Shown: positions 1 through 6,486, numbered from the stretch's first letter. The stretch is 7,178 nucleotides of DNA from Rhodocyclales bacterium (GCA_021413665.1 JAIOPW010000504.1:1-7178); one strand, 5' to 3'. Numbers and translations are program-made. The notes: a model not told the origin generated them from the sequence alone.

Positions 1-1
1 C

Positions 2-427
2 GAATGCGTGGTGTTCTCGGCCTCGGCGGCAGCGGACATCCTCGCGGCGCCGATCGAGCCGCTACCCCACCTGCCACCATGGGACGAAAGTCGCGTCCGC
101 GACGCCGACGAAGAAATCGTCATCTCCCACAACTGGGCCGAACTGCGCCGCTTCATGTGGGACTATGTAGGCATCGTGCGCACCAACAAGCGGCTGGAAC
201 GCGCCTTGCACCGGATCCGCCTGCTGGAAAAGGAAATCGACGAGTACTACGCGAATTACCGGGTGGGCAACGATCTGATCGAACTACGCAACCTGGTGCT
301 CACCGCTCATCTGATCGTCAAAAGCGCCCAGCGCCGCCACGAAAGTCGCGGTCTGCACTTCAGCCGCGACTACCCTGAAACTTTGCCGCGCGCACTGGAA
401 ACAGTACTTCACCCGCGCAAACTCTGA
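2..427 (+). CDS. nadB: L-aspartate oxidase, C-terminal part (cut by window start)
   Basis: This is the last 141 residues of a protein whose 5' end lies outside the window; the family is usually about 530 residues. NadB is a cytoplasmic FAD enzyme that oxidises L-aspartate to iminoaspartate, the first step of de novo NAD synthesis, with NadA as partner. The visible part opens with ECVVFSASAAADI, which matches the conserved segment before the C-terminal helical domain. That domain follows, with ELRRFMWDYVGIVRTNKRL, a long helix rich in Glu, Arg and Leu, and the diagnostic ESRGLHFSRDYP near the end. The related flavoproteins SdhA and FrdA share this fold, but the exact wording of these motifs is NadB-like. 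The frame stays open to the left edge. The gene converges on the ygfX-like gene and overlaps it by 19 bp. I see no intrinsic terminator directly after the stop codon. Confidence 0.93.
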   Translation, partial: ECVVFSASAAADILAAPIEPLPHLPPWDESRVRDADEEIVISHNWAELRRFMWDYVGIVRTNKRLERALHRIRLLEKEIDEYYANYRVGNDLIELRNLVLTAHLIVKSAQRRHESRGLHFSRDYPETLPRALETVLHPRKL

Positions 428-864
428 GCCCGGGAGTCCGCCCCTGCGGGATTTGCCGCAACCGACCGCCAGCGCAGCCACAGCCTCAATTGGCGAAAAT
501 CCTCCGCACCAAGGCTGTCGGTAAGCAGGGTCATGGATCGCAGACGGCCGCCCTGCCGATACAAAAGCACGATCAGGAACGAAAACACAAGCGTATGCGG
601 ATGCACGTCGGCCTCCATCGCCGTACCGTCAGCACCGACTGTTGCGAGGTGGCCGTCGCCGCGCAATACCAGACCCGCCGCCGGCCGACTCCGCGCCACG
701 TGCGCCAGCGAAAACCCGATCAGGAGCAGCAGGAACGCGGCCAGCCACGATGGAACCGCACTCGCCAGCACGGAAGTCGCGGCCACGATATGAGCCAGCG
801 ACTGGATGAGGAGCAGACGGCGGGATGGTTTGAGGGAAATCGACAGGAGGGCGACAGGCTTCAT
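409..864 (-). CDS. ygfX: YgfX/CptA-family small inner-membrane protein
   Basis: A 151-residue protein with two closely spaced predicted membrane helices (about residues 18-36 and 38-57), then a soluble C-terminal half. The order matches the YgfX family (E. coli YgfX, about 135 residues): a basic N-terminus with SRRLLL, the helical hairpin, LVLRGDGHL, a LIVLLYRQGG strand, then a TDSLGAEDFRQLRLWLRWR ending like the family's (D/E)-x-x-R-x-L-R-x-x-L. In enterobacteria YgfX is paired with SdhE and has been reported to act on MreB and FtsZ; whether this homologue does so is unknown. I chose the ATG at 864; a TTG two codons upstream is possible but has no better ribosome binding site. The start lies 12 nt after the fabF stop, so it is probably the last gene of the fab transcript. 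Assignment rests on pattern likeness, so it is moderately sure. Confidence 0.72.
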   Translation of the reverse strand: MKPVALLSISLKPSRRLLLIQSLAHIVAATSVLASAVPSWLAAFLLLLIGFSLAHVARSRPAAGLVLRGDGHLATVGADGTAMEADVHPHTLVFSFLIVLLYRQGGRLRSMTLLTDSLGAEDFRQLRLWLRWRSVAANPAGADSRAQSLRG

Positions 865-876
865 CGCCAAGCACGC

Positions 877-2112
877 CTAGATGCGACGGAAAACCAGTGA
901 TCCGTTCGTACCGCCGAAGCCGAAGTTGTTCTTCAGTGCCACATCGATTTTCATTGGCCGAGCTGTGTTGGCGCAGTAATCCAGATCGCACTCCGGATCC
1001 TGGTTGAAGATATTGATGGTCGGTGGGGATATCTGGTGATGCACGGCAAGCACCGTGAATACCGATTCGAGGCCGCCTGCGCCACCCAGCAGATGACCAG
1101 TCATCGACTTGGTTGAATTGACCACCAGTTTCTTGGCTGCATCGACACCGAAGGCCAGCTTGATGGCTTCAGTTTCGTTCTTGTCGCCCAGTGGCGTCGA
1201 GGTGCCATGCGCGTTGACGTACTGCACCTGGTCCGGATTGGCACCGGCATTCTTCAGCGCGTTTACCATGCTGCGCCGCGGACCGTCGGTATCCGGCGCA
1301 GTCATGTGGAAGGCGTCACCGCTCATACCGAAACCGGCCAGCTCGGCGTAGATCTTTGCGCCGCGCGCCCTGGCGTGCTCGTACTCCTCCAGCACCATCA
1401 CGCCGGAGCCTTCACCCAGCACGAAGCCATCGCGGTCCCGGTCCCATGGGCGACTCGCGGTCGCCGGATCGTCGTTACGTGTCGACAGTGCCTTCGCCGA
1501 CGCGAACCCACCCACCGCCAGCGGTCCTGTCGTAGCCTCTGCGCCGCCGCAGACCATCACGTCGGCGTCGCCATACTCGATCATTCGTGCGCTGATTCCG
1601 ATCGCATGCAAGCCCGTGGTGCAGGCAGTGACCACTGCAATGTTCGGCCCCTTCAGACCCAGCATGATCGAGAGATTGCCCGAGATCATGTTGATGATGG
1701 TGCCTGGAATGAAGAACGGGGAAATCTTGCGCGGACCGCCAGCTAGGTAGTCGCTGTGCGTTTCCTCGATCATCGGCAGACCACCGATGCCCGAACCGAT
1801 ATTCACGCCGATGCGATCTGCATTTTCGCCGCTTACCTCGATCCCGGAATCGCGAAACGCCTGAATGCCGGCCGCCATACCGAAATGGATGAAGGTATCC
1901 ATGCGGCGCGCTTCCTTGGCCGACAGATACGCTGCGACATCGAAGTTCCTCACCTCACCCGCAATGCGCGCCGAAAAGGCCGAGGCGTCAAAGCGGGTGA
2001 TCGGCCCAATGCCGCTTTTGCCGGCAATCAGATTGTCCCAGGCTTCTGGAACGCTATTGCCAACCGGCGAGACAAGGCCCAGACCAGTGACGACAACGCG
2101 GCGTCGCGACAC
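877..2112 (-). CDS. fabF: 3-oxoacyl-ACP synthase II (KAS II)
   Basis: A cytoplasmic condensing enzyme that extends acyl-ACP by two carbons using malonyl-ACP in fatty acid elongation. The 411-residue product has the usual FabF length and a thiolase fold. The Cys-His-His triad is in place: Cys164 in VTACTTGLH, His302 in NAHGTSTPLGD and His340 in STKSMTGHLLGGAG. Lys335 and the C-terminal NNFGFGGTNGSL loop (395-405), which gates the active site, are also present. The start is the GTG at 2112, giving VSRRRVVVTGLGLVSP, as in the family. It has a GGAG six bases upstream; the open frame runs 34 codons further, but that stretch crosses the 3' end of acpP and does not look like FabF. The gene follows acpP by 37 nt with no hairpin between them, so the two are likely cotranscribed. 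FabB is the alternative, but length, the ACTTG motif and acpP linkage favour FabF. Confidence 0.97.
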   Translation of the reverse strand: MSRRRVVVTGLGLVSPVGNSVPEAWDNLIAGKSGIGPITRFDASAFSARIAGEVRNFDVAAYLSAKEARRMDTFIHFGMAAGIQAFRDSGIEVSGENADRIGVNIGSGIGGLPMIEETHSDYLAGGPRKISPFFIPGTIINMISGNLSIMLGLKGPNIAVVTACTTGLHAIGISARMIEYGDADVMVCGGAEATTGPLAVGGFASAKALSTRNDDPATASRPWDRDRDGFVLGEGSGVMVLEEYEHARARGAKIYAELAGFGMSGDAFHMTAPDTDGPRRSMVNALKNAGANPDQVQYVNAHGTSTPLGDKNETEAIKLAFGVDAAKKLVVNSTKSMTGHLLGGAGGLESVFTVLAVHHQISPPTINIFNQDPECDLDYCANTARPMKIDVALKNNFGFGGTNGSLVFRRI

Positions 2113-2118
2113 GATTAA

Positions 2119-2122
2119 CTCC
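2119..2122 (-). promoter_or_regulatory. Ribosome binding site that sets the fabF GTG start
   Basis: On the minus strand GGAG sits six bases before the GTG at 2112-2110. No comparable site serves the upstream in-frame starts, which lie inside or next to the acpP 3' end. This supports the 411-residue FabF. Confidence 0.75.
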
Positions 2123-2149
2123 GGAAAAAGTAGGGAACCGTTGCGCGAA

Positions 2150-2389
2150 TTACTTTTTGATATTGGCGTTGACGTAATCAATCGCCTGCTGCACGGTGGT
2201 GATCTTCTCCGCATCTTCGTCGGGAATTTCGCACTCGAACTCCTCCTCCAGCGCCATCACCAGCTCCACGGTGTCGAGCGAGTCGGCACCGAGATCGTCA
2301 ACGAAATTCGATTCATTCTTGATGTCAGCTTCGTTGACGCCCAGTTGCTCGGCGACGATCTTCTTGACGCGTTGTTCGATGTTCTCCAT
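2150..2389 (-). CDS. acpP: Acyl carrier protein
   Basis: A small acidic 79-residue protein that carries growing acyl chains on a 4'-phosphopantetheine arm through all steps of fatty acid synthesis, and donates acyl groups to PlsX and lipid A enzymes. The phosphopantetheine site is Ser37 in the invariant DLGADSLDTVEL. Helix II that follows is rich in Glu, the docking face for FabD, FabF, FabG and FabH. The N-terminus MENIEQRVKKIV and the C-terminal TVQQAIDYVNANIKK are typical. An AAGGAG (2402-2397) lies seven bases upstream of the ATG, a strong ribosome binding site that fits an abundant protein. It lies 89 nt after fabG; that gap holds a terminator-like hairpin and an extended -10 motif, so acpP probably has its own promoter. 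Confidence 0.98.
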   Translation of the reverse strand: MENIEQRVKKIVAEQLGVNEADIKNESNFVDDLGADSLDTVELVMALEEEFECEIPDEDAEKITTVQQAIDYVNANIKK

Positions 2390-2427
2390 CTTGAAACTCC
2401 TTCCCTGAAATGTTCGGGTGGTAAAAA

Positions 2428-2443
2428 CCTGCTTATTTTAACA
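2428..2443 (-). promoter_or_regulatory. Candidate extended -10 promoter for acpP-fabF
   Basis: On the minus strand TGTTAAAAT (2443-2435) reads as an extended -10 element: TGn followed by TAAAAT, five of six matches to the sigma-70 consensus. I see no good -35 hexamer at 16-18 nt, which extended -10 promoters can tolerate. A start near 2428 would give a leader of about 39 nt with the strong acpP ribosome binding site. It is inferred from sequence only. An extra promoter here would fit the higher demand for ACP than for the Fab enzymes. Confidence 0.45.
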
Positions 2444-2478
2444 AAAACGCCGGATACCCTTGCGGGTTTGATATCCGG
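2443..2478 (-). terminator. Hairpin with U-run between fabG and acpP (attenuator or partial terminator)
   Basis: Directly after the fabG stop codon the minus strand has CCGGATA (2478-2472) pairing perfectly with TATCCGG (2456-2450). Inside the loop CCC-GCAA-GGG forms a second short stem with a GNRA-type tetraloop, leaving a five-base bulge (TCAAA). Two bases later comes a run of five T (2447-2443). This is the layout of a Rho-independent terminator, with a weaker stem than the one before plsX because of the bulge, so partial read-through into acpP is plausible. Confidence 0.62.
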
Positions 2479-3225
2479 TCAAGCCATATACATGCCGCCA
2501 TTGACATTCAAGGTCGTGCCGGTGATGTATCCGGCTCGCTTCGATGCAAGAAATGCCACGGTGGCGGCGATCTCGTCCGGCTGTCCCAGGCGGCCCAGCG
2601 GAATCTTGCCCAACAGCGCATCACGCTGGGCGTCGGGCAGTGCCTTCGTCATGTCGGTATCGATGAAACCCGGCGCCACGCAATTCACCGTGATGTTGCG
2701 GCTGCCCAGCTCCTGCGCCAGTGCCCGGCTCATGCCCGCCACACCGGCCTTGGCCGCAGCGTAGTTGGCCTGACCCGGATTACCGGCTTCGCCCACCACC
2801 GAGGTAATGTTGATGATGCGCCCGAAGCGCGCCTTCATCATGCCGCGCATGACCAGCTTGGACAAACGGAACACGGCCTTGAGGTTGGTCTCGATCACCA
2901 GATCCCACTCGTCGTCCTTCATGCGCATGGCGAGATTGTCGCGGGTAATGCCGGCATTGTTCACCAGCACCGAAACGGGGCCAAATTTCTTTTCGATCTC
3001 GCCGACCATCGCCTCGCAGGCCGCCGCTTCGATGACATTGACCGTCGCGCCCCAGCCAGCAATGCCGGCTGCGTCCAGCGCCTCCTGAATCTCGGCCGCA
3101 CCCGCCTCCGACGTCGCCGTACCGATCACCGTCGCACCTTGTGCGCCCAGTTCCAGGGCGATGGCGCGGCCCAGGCCGCGCGAAGCTCCCGTGACCAAGG
3201 CAATCTGTCCCTTCAAATCGATCAT
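2479..3225 (-). CDS. fabG: 3-oxoacyl-ACP reductase
   Basis: A cytoplasmic NADPH-dependent short-chain dehydrogenase that reduces 3-oxoacyl-ACP to 3-hydroxyacyl-ACP, the first reduction of each elongation round. The 248-residue length is typical. The cofactor motif TGASRGLG is at 12-19 and NNAG at 89-92. The catalytic tetrad is Asn114, Ser142 (NITSVVG), Tyr155 and Lys159 (YAAAK). PGFIDTDM at 185-192 and the C-terminal GTTLNVNGGMYMA are FabG hallmarks; the last segment helps build the tetramer. An AAGGAG begins immediately after the fabD stop codon and lies six bases before the ATG, so translation is probably coupled to fabD. The many SDR homologues make substrate calls risky in general, but the position between fabD and acpP settles this one. 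Confidence 0.97.
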   Translation of the reverse strand: MIDLKGQIALVTGASRGLGRAIALELGAQGATVIGTATSEAGAAEIQEALDAAGIAGWGATVNVIEAAACEAMVGEIEKKFGPVSVLVNNAGITRDNLAMRMKDDEWDLVIETNLKAVFRLSKLVMRGMMKARFGRIINITSVVGEAGNPGQANYAAAKAGVAGMSRALAQELGSRNITVNCVAPGFIDTDMTKALPDAQRDALLGKIPLGRLGQPDEIAATVAFLASKRAGYITGTTLNVNGGMYMA

Positions 3226-3237
3226 CTCAAGCTCCTT

Positions 3238-4203
3238 TTATGTCCGCGGCAGCGCCGCGGACGGTATCCCCTGGTGGAATGGAACTGCCAGCGCAGCATC
3301 CATGCCAGCCATATCATTCATTGCGGCGCCGTCGATTCCTTCAACGCAGCGCTTGACCAGCCCGGACAAGACCTTGCCCGGACCGCATTCGAAAATGTGA
3401 GTCACACCCGCCGCCTGCATCGCCTGCATGGTTTCGACCCAACGCACCGGCGAAGCCGCCTGGCGCACCAGCGCATCCTTGATCGCGGCGGGATCGGCCA
3501 GTTGGGCGACATCGACGTTGTTGATCACGGGAATTTGCGGCGAAGCCAGCGTCAATTCCGCCAGTCGCGCTTTCAGCGCTTCGGCCGCCGGCTGCATCAA
3601 CGAGCAATGAAAGGGCGCCGAGACCGGCAGCATCAGCGCGCGCTTGGCGCCTTTGGCCTTGACCAGTTCAGCCGCACGCTCGACCGCCGCCTTGTGCCCG
3701 GCGATCACTGTCTGCTTCGGCTCGTTGAAATTCACGGCCTGCACCACCTGGCCTTGTTCCGCTTCGGCGCAGGCGGCGATCACGGCCGCCGCATCGAGCC
3801 CCATGACGGCCGCCATCGCACCTTCGCCCGCCGGTACCGCGACCTGCATGGCCTTGGCGCGCAGTTCCACCAACGGCACTGCATCCTTCAGTTGCAGCAC
3901 CCCGGCCGCCACCAGCGCGGAATACTCGCCGAGACTGTGCCCGGCCACCAGAGCCGGTTGCGCACCGCCCTTTTCCAGCCACAAACGATAGACGGCAATC
4001 CCCGCGGTGAGCATCAGCGGCTGGGTGTTGACCGTCTGGTTCAGCGCTTCGGCCGGGCCTTCCACAACCAGTTGCCACAAGTCGCGACCGAGCGCGGCCG
4101 ACGCCTCGTCGAAGGTGGCGCGGACTACGGCAGAATCACCGTAGGCGGCCATCATGCCGAGCGATTGGGAACCTTGACCGGGGAATACGAGTGCGAATTT
4201 CAT
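3238..4203 (-). CDS. fabD: Malonyl-CoA:ACP transacylase
   Basis: This cytoplasmic enzyme moves the malonyl group from CoA to AcpP, supplying the extender unit for FabH and FabF. The 321-residue product opens with FPGQGSQ (7-13). The nucleophile is Ser90 in GHSLGEY. Arg115, which binds the malonyl carboxylate, His199 in SAPFHCSLM and Gln248 complete the known active site. The late FECGPGKVLSGL is also typical. Relatives are commonly about 310 residues; here the C-terminal tail after residue 290 is slightly long. The last codons encode a perfect hairpin on the mRNA. The ribosome binding site is weak: the best upstream match is a GAG ten bases before the ATG, unlike the strong sites of fabG, acpP and rpmF. 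It lies 17 nt after fabH. Confidence 0.97.
   Translation of the reverse strand: MKFALVFPGQGSQSLGMMAAYGDSAVVRATFDEASAALGRDLWQLVVEGPAEALNQTVNTQPLMLTAGIAVYRLWLEKGGAQPALVAGHSLGEYSALVAAGVLQLKDAVPLVELRAKAMQVAVPAGEGAMAAVMGLDAAAVIAACAEAEQGQVVQAVNFNEPKQTVIAGHKAAVERAAELVKAKGAKRALMLPVSAPFHCSLMQPAAEALKARLAELTLASPQIPVINNVDVAQLADPAAIKDALVRQAASPVRWVETMQAMQAAGVTHIFECGPGKVLSGLVKRCVEGIDGAAMNDMAGMDAALAVPFHQGIPSAALPRT
3242..3262 (-). repeat. Perfect 9-bp inverted repeat at the 3' end of fabD
   Basis: GTCCGCGGC (3242-3250) and GCCGCGGAC (3254-3262) are exact reverse complements separated by three bases. In the minus-strand transcript this makes a G+C-rich stem with a GCU loop, ending one base before the fabD stop codon and four bases before the fabG AAGGAG. 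No U-run follows, so it is not an intrinsic terminator. It may affect coupling between fabD and fabG translation, or message stability. The pairing is seen directly; any role is inference. Confidence 0.7.
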
Positions 4204-4220
4204 GTTGGTTATTCTCGAGT

Positions 4221-5189
4221 TCAGAACTTGAGCAGGGTCGCGCCCCAGGTGAAGCCGCCACCGACGCCTTCCAGCAGCAGATGCTGGCCGCGCCGGATAC
4301 GACCGGCGCGTACCGATTCGTCCAGCGCCAGCGGAATCGAGGCTGCGGAAGTATTACCGTGACGATCCACCGTAACAATGCATTTTTCCGGAGGAATGTG
4401 AAGCTTTTTCGCGGTTGCCTGCAGGATGCGCACATTGGCCTGATGCGGAATCAGCCAATCCACCTGCGCCGCCGTCATGCCCGCCGCGTTCAGCACTTCA
4501 TTGGCGACATCGGCCAGTACCTTGACCGCGAACTTGAACACGGCCTGCCCGTCCATGCGCAGGAAGGGATCGCCGGTGACGACACCGCCACAGATCTGAC
4601 CCGGAACAGAAAGGATGCCGTGATGACTGCCGTCGGCATGAAATGCGCTGGCCAGCAAACCCGGTTCCTTCGCGGCTTCCAGCACCACGGCGCCGGCGCC
4701 ATCGCCGAACAGTACGCAGGTGCCGCGATCCTTCCAGTCGAGGATGCGCGAAAACACCTCGGCGCCTACCACCAGCGCACACTTGTGCGAACCTGACGCA
4801 ATGAACTTGTCAGCGATCGTCAGCGCATAGACGAAACCGCTGCACACCGCCTGCACGTCGAAGGCCGGCGCGCCATTGGTGATGCCTAGCTTGCTTTGCA
4901 GCAGGGCCGCCGCGCTGGGAAAGACATAGTCGGGCGTCGAGGTGGCGACGATGATTAGATCGACGTCGGCAGGTACGCGCCCGGCGGCTTCGAGGGCGCG
5001 TCGGCTGGCTTCCAGCGCCAGGTCGCTGCTGGTGACGCCAGGCGCAGCCAGGTGGCGACTGCGAATGCCGGTGCGCTCGACGATCCATTCGTCGGATGAT
5101 TCGATTCCGTGGGCGGCAATCAAGGCCGCGTTGCCGACCGGTTCGCCGGGCAGATAGCTGCCGGTGCCGCTGATTCTTGTGTGGATCAT
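4221..5189 (-). CDS. fabH: 3-oxoacyl-ACP synthase III (KAS III)
   Basis: FabH starts fatty acid synthesis by condensing acetyl-CoA with malonyl-ACP in the cytoplasm. The 322-residue product contains the Cys-His-Asn triad of the family: Cys116 in VQAVCSGFVYAL, His249 in IPHQANVRI and Asn279 in DRHGNTSAAS. DEWIVERTGIRSRH near the N-terminus, FGDGAGAVVL, and the terminal GGGFTWGATLLKF are also characteristic. I place the start at the ATG at 5189, because MIHTRISGTGSYLPG lines up with known FabH N-termini and a GGAG lies six bases before it. An ATG at 5201, overlapping the plsX stop as TGATG, would add four residues and cannot be excluded. It follows plsX with no real gap and precedes fabD by 17 nt. 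Confidence 0.97.
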   Translation of the reverse strand: MIHTRISGTGSYLPGEPVGNAALIAAHGIESSDEWIVERTGIRSRHLAAPGVTSSDLALEASRRALEAAGRVPADVDLIIVATSTPDYVFPSAAALLQSKLGITNGAPAFDVQAVCSGFVYALTIADKFIASGSHKCALVVGAEVFSRILDWKDRGTCVLFGDGAGAVVLEAAKEPGLLASAFHADGSHHGILSVPGQICGGVVTGDPFLRMDGQAVFKFAVKVLADVANEVLNAAGMTAAQVDWLIPHQANVRILQATAKKLHIPPEKCIVTVDRHGNTSAASIPLALDESVRAGRIRRGQHLLLEGVGGGFTWGATLLKF

Positions 5190-5195
5190 CCAGGG

Positions 5196-5199
5196 CTCC
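5196..5199 (-). promoter_or_regulatory. Ribosome binding site favouring the inner fabH ATG
   Basis: GGAG (5199-5196) lies six bases before the ATG at 5189-5187 and overlaps the alternative ATG at 5201-5199. The plsX stop codon TGA (5203-5201) ends at this site, so ribosomes finishing plsX could restart here. Confidence 0.6.
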
Positions 5200-5200
5200 A

Positions 5201-6226
5201 TCAATCGCAAAGAGTCGGCGCTGGCAGTACGACGGCCATACGCGCGGCAATGGTTTCCGGCAGATGCTGGCGCGCCTCCTCGGCGGCCTTTTCCAGCGCA
5301 AAGCGAAAAGCCAGTTGATCGGCCGAGCCGTGACTCTTGACCACGATGCCTTTCAGGCCGAGCAGGCTAGCCCCGTTATAGCGACGGGGATCGAACTGCT
5401 GGCGAAACGACTTCAATACGGGCATCGCCACCAGGGCGGCGAGCTTGGTAAAAATGTTGCGCGAGAACTCATTCTTGAGCGCGCCGCCGATCATGTGGGC
5501 CAGGCCTTCGGAGGCCTTGAGCGTGACGTTGCCGACAAAGCCGTCGCACACCACGACATCGGCCGTGCCCTTGAAGATGTCGTTGCCTTCGACGTTGCCG
5601 ATGAAATTGAGATCGGTGGCGCGCAGCAGTTCGGCGGCGCGCTTGACCGCATCGTTACCCTTGATTTCTTCCTCGCCGATATTCAGCAGTCCGACGGTGG
5701 GCCGCTCTTTGTGCTCCAGCGCCGAAACCAGCAGGGAGCCCATGATGCCGAACTGCAGCAGATGTTCGGGAGTGCAATCGACGTTGGCGCCGAGGTCCAG
5801 CACATAGGTGCTGCCACGTTGCGAAGGAAGGACCGAACAGATCGCCGGGCGGTCGATGCCGGGCAGGGTCTTCAGCACGAAGCGCGACACCGCCATCAAG
5901 GCGCCGGTATTGCCGGCCGACACCGCGGCGTTGGCCGTGCCGTCCTTGACCAGATCGACGGCGACGCGCATCGAGGAATCCTTCTTGCCGCGCAACGCGC
6001 TGGCCACGGCCTCGTCCATCTCGACCATTTCCGAGGCATGGCGGATAGCCAGGCGGTCGCCGAACTCGGCCAGCGCGCGCTCTGCCAGCGGGCGCAGAAT
6101 TTCCTCGCGGCCGACCAGGATGGCGGCGCAATCGGTGTCATGACGCAGGAATTCAATGACAGCGGGCAGCGTTACCGACGGACCGTGGTCGCCGCCCATG
6201 CAATCCACCGCGAGGGTGATCGCCAT
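5201..6226 (-). CDS. plsX: Phosphate acyltransferase (acyl-ACP:phosphate)
   Basis: PlsX turns acyl-ACP and phosphate into acyl-phosphate, which PlsY uses to acylate glycerol-3-phosphate; it is a peripheral, membrane-associated enzyme. The 341-residue length is normal. Family motifs appear in order: VDCMGGDHGP (7-16), VSAGNTGALM (102-111), LDLGANVDC (143-151), GLLNIGEEEIKGN (179-191), GNVEGNDIFKG (210-220), and VVCDGFVGNVTLK with EG following (225-241). The C-terminal region ends with a helix rich in Ala, Glu and Arg. The ATG at 6226 gives the family N-terminus MAITLAVDCMGGD; its ribosome binding site is modest (GGAAG about 11 bases upstream). A strong intrinsic terminator lies between it and rpmF, so it may need its own promoter or read-through. 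The stop overlaps a possible fabH start. Confidence 0.97.
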   Translation of the reverse strand: MAITLAVDCMGGDHGPSVTLPAVIEFLRHDTDCAAILVGREEILRPLAERALAEFGDRLAIRHASEMVEMDEAVASALRGKKDSSMRVAVDLVKDGTANAAVSAGNTGALMAVSRFVLKTLPGIDRPAICSVLPSQRGSTYVLDLGANVDCTPEHLLQFGIMGSLLVSALEHKERPTVGLLNIGEEEIKGNDAVKRAAELLRATDLNFIGNVEGNDIFKGTADVVVCDGFVGNVTLKASEGLAHMIGGALKNEFSRNIFTKLAALVAMPVLKSFRQQFDPRRYNGASLLGLKGIVVKSHGSADQLAFRFALEKAAEEARQHLPETIAARMAVVLPAPTLCD

Positions 6227-6256
6227 CGCCGAGTGATCTTCCGGGGCTCTTTATGT

Positions 6257-6290
6257 AAAAACGGCCGGACGCGCAACACGCATCCGGCCG
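6257..6290 (-). terminator. Rho-independent terminator between rpmF and plsX
   Basis: On the minus strand CGGCCGGA (6290-6283) pairs perfectly with TCCGGCCG (6269-6262). The stem continues inward with a U-G wobble and three more G-C or C-G pairs, closing on a five-base TGTTG loop: 12 paired positions in all. Five T follow directly (6261-6257). Stem, loop and U-run fit an intrinsic terminator very well. It would end messages from yceD-rpmF before plsX. The opposite strand lacks a good U-run, so it is directional. Confidence 0.85.
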
Positions 6291-6306
6291 GTTTCGGCAA
6301 GGTGGA

Positions 6307-6486
6307 TTATTCGCCCTTGGCCTTTACGACCTTCTTGCCGCGATACACGCCGGACGGCGAGATATGGTGGCGCAGATGAACTTCGCCCGTGGTCGGCTCG
6401 ACGGCCAGCGGTGGGTTGGTCAGAAAGTCATGCGCGCGATGCATGCCGCGCTTGGACGGGGATTTCTTGTTCTGTTGTACGGCCAT
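6307..6486 (-). CDS. rpmF: 50S ribosomal protein L32
   Basis: A 59-residue basic protein of the large ribosomal subunit. It opens with MAVQQNKKSPSKRGMHRAHD, which matches the start of bacterial L32. The middle has TGEVHLRHHISPSGVYRGKKV, the conserved C-terminal half of the family. It has no cysteines, so it is the form without a zinc ribbon, as in E. coli. The ATG at 6486 has AAGGAG (6499-6494) seven bases upstream, a strong site suited to a ribosomal protein. It follows yceD by 19 nt, the usual pairing, and is followed by a strong terminator. The frame and both ends were read directly from the sequence. Confidence 0.97.
   Translation of the reverse strand: MAVQQNKKSPSKRGMHRAHDFLTNPPLAVEPTTGEVHLRHHISPSGVYRGKKVVKAKGE

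Noticed and set aside
428..455. Short G+C-rich pairing (CCGC with GCGG) just after nadB as a terminator
   Set aside because: Only four base pairs and no U-run; too weak to support a terminator call.
490..900. A 136-codon plus-strand frame opposite the ygfX-like gene
   Set aside because: Its sequence is a low-complexity mix rich in Arg, Gln and His, whereas the minus-strand frame has two membrane helices and family motifs.
2113..2214. A 34-codon N-terminal extension of FabF
   Set aside because: It overlaps the acpP 3' end, has no FabF likeness, and the GTG at 2112 has its own GGAG at a good distance.
1865..2764. A 299-codon plus-strand frame across fabF, acpP and fabG
   Set aside because: It crosses three well-supported genes on the other strand and the regulatory gap between fabG and acpP; no domain is recognisable.
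3139..4362. A 407-codon open frame on the plus strand, antisense to fabD
   Set aside because: It lies opposite fabD and neighbouring gene ends, is rich in Arg, His and Gln with no recognisable domain, and is the expected shadow of a G+C-rich gene.
6227..6261. A sigma-70 promoter for plsX after the terminator
   Set aside because: TACATA at 6257-6252 is a possible -10, but no -35 lies at 16-18 bases and there is no TG extension.
5177..6379. A 400-codon open frame on the plus strand, antisense to plsX
   Set aside because: It runs opposite plsX and into rpmF, shows no family motif, and its composition mirrors the codon bias of the real gene on the other strand.
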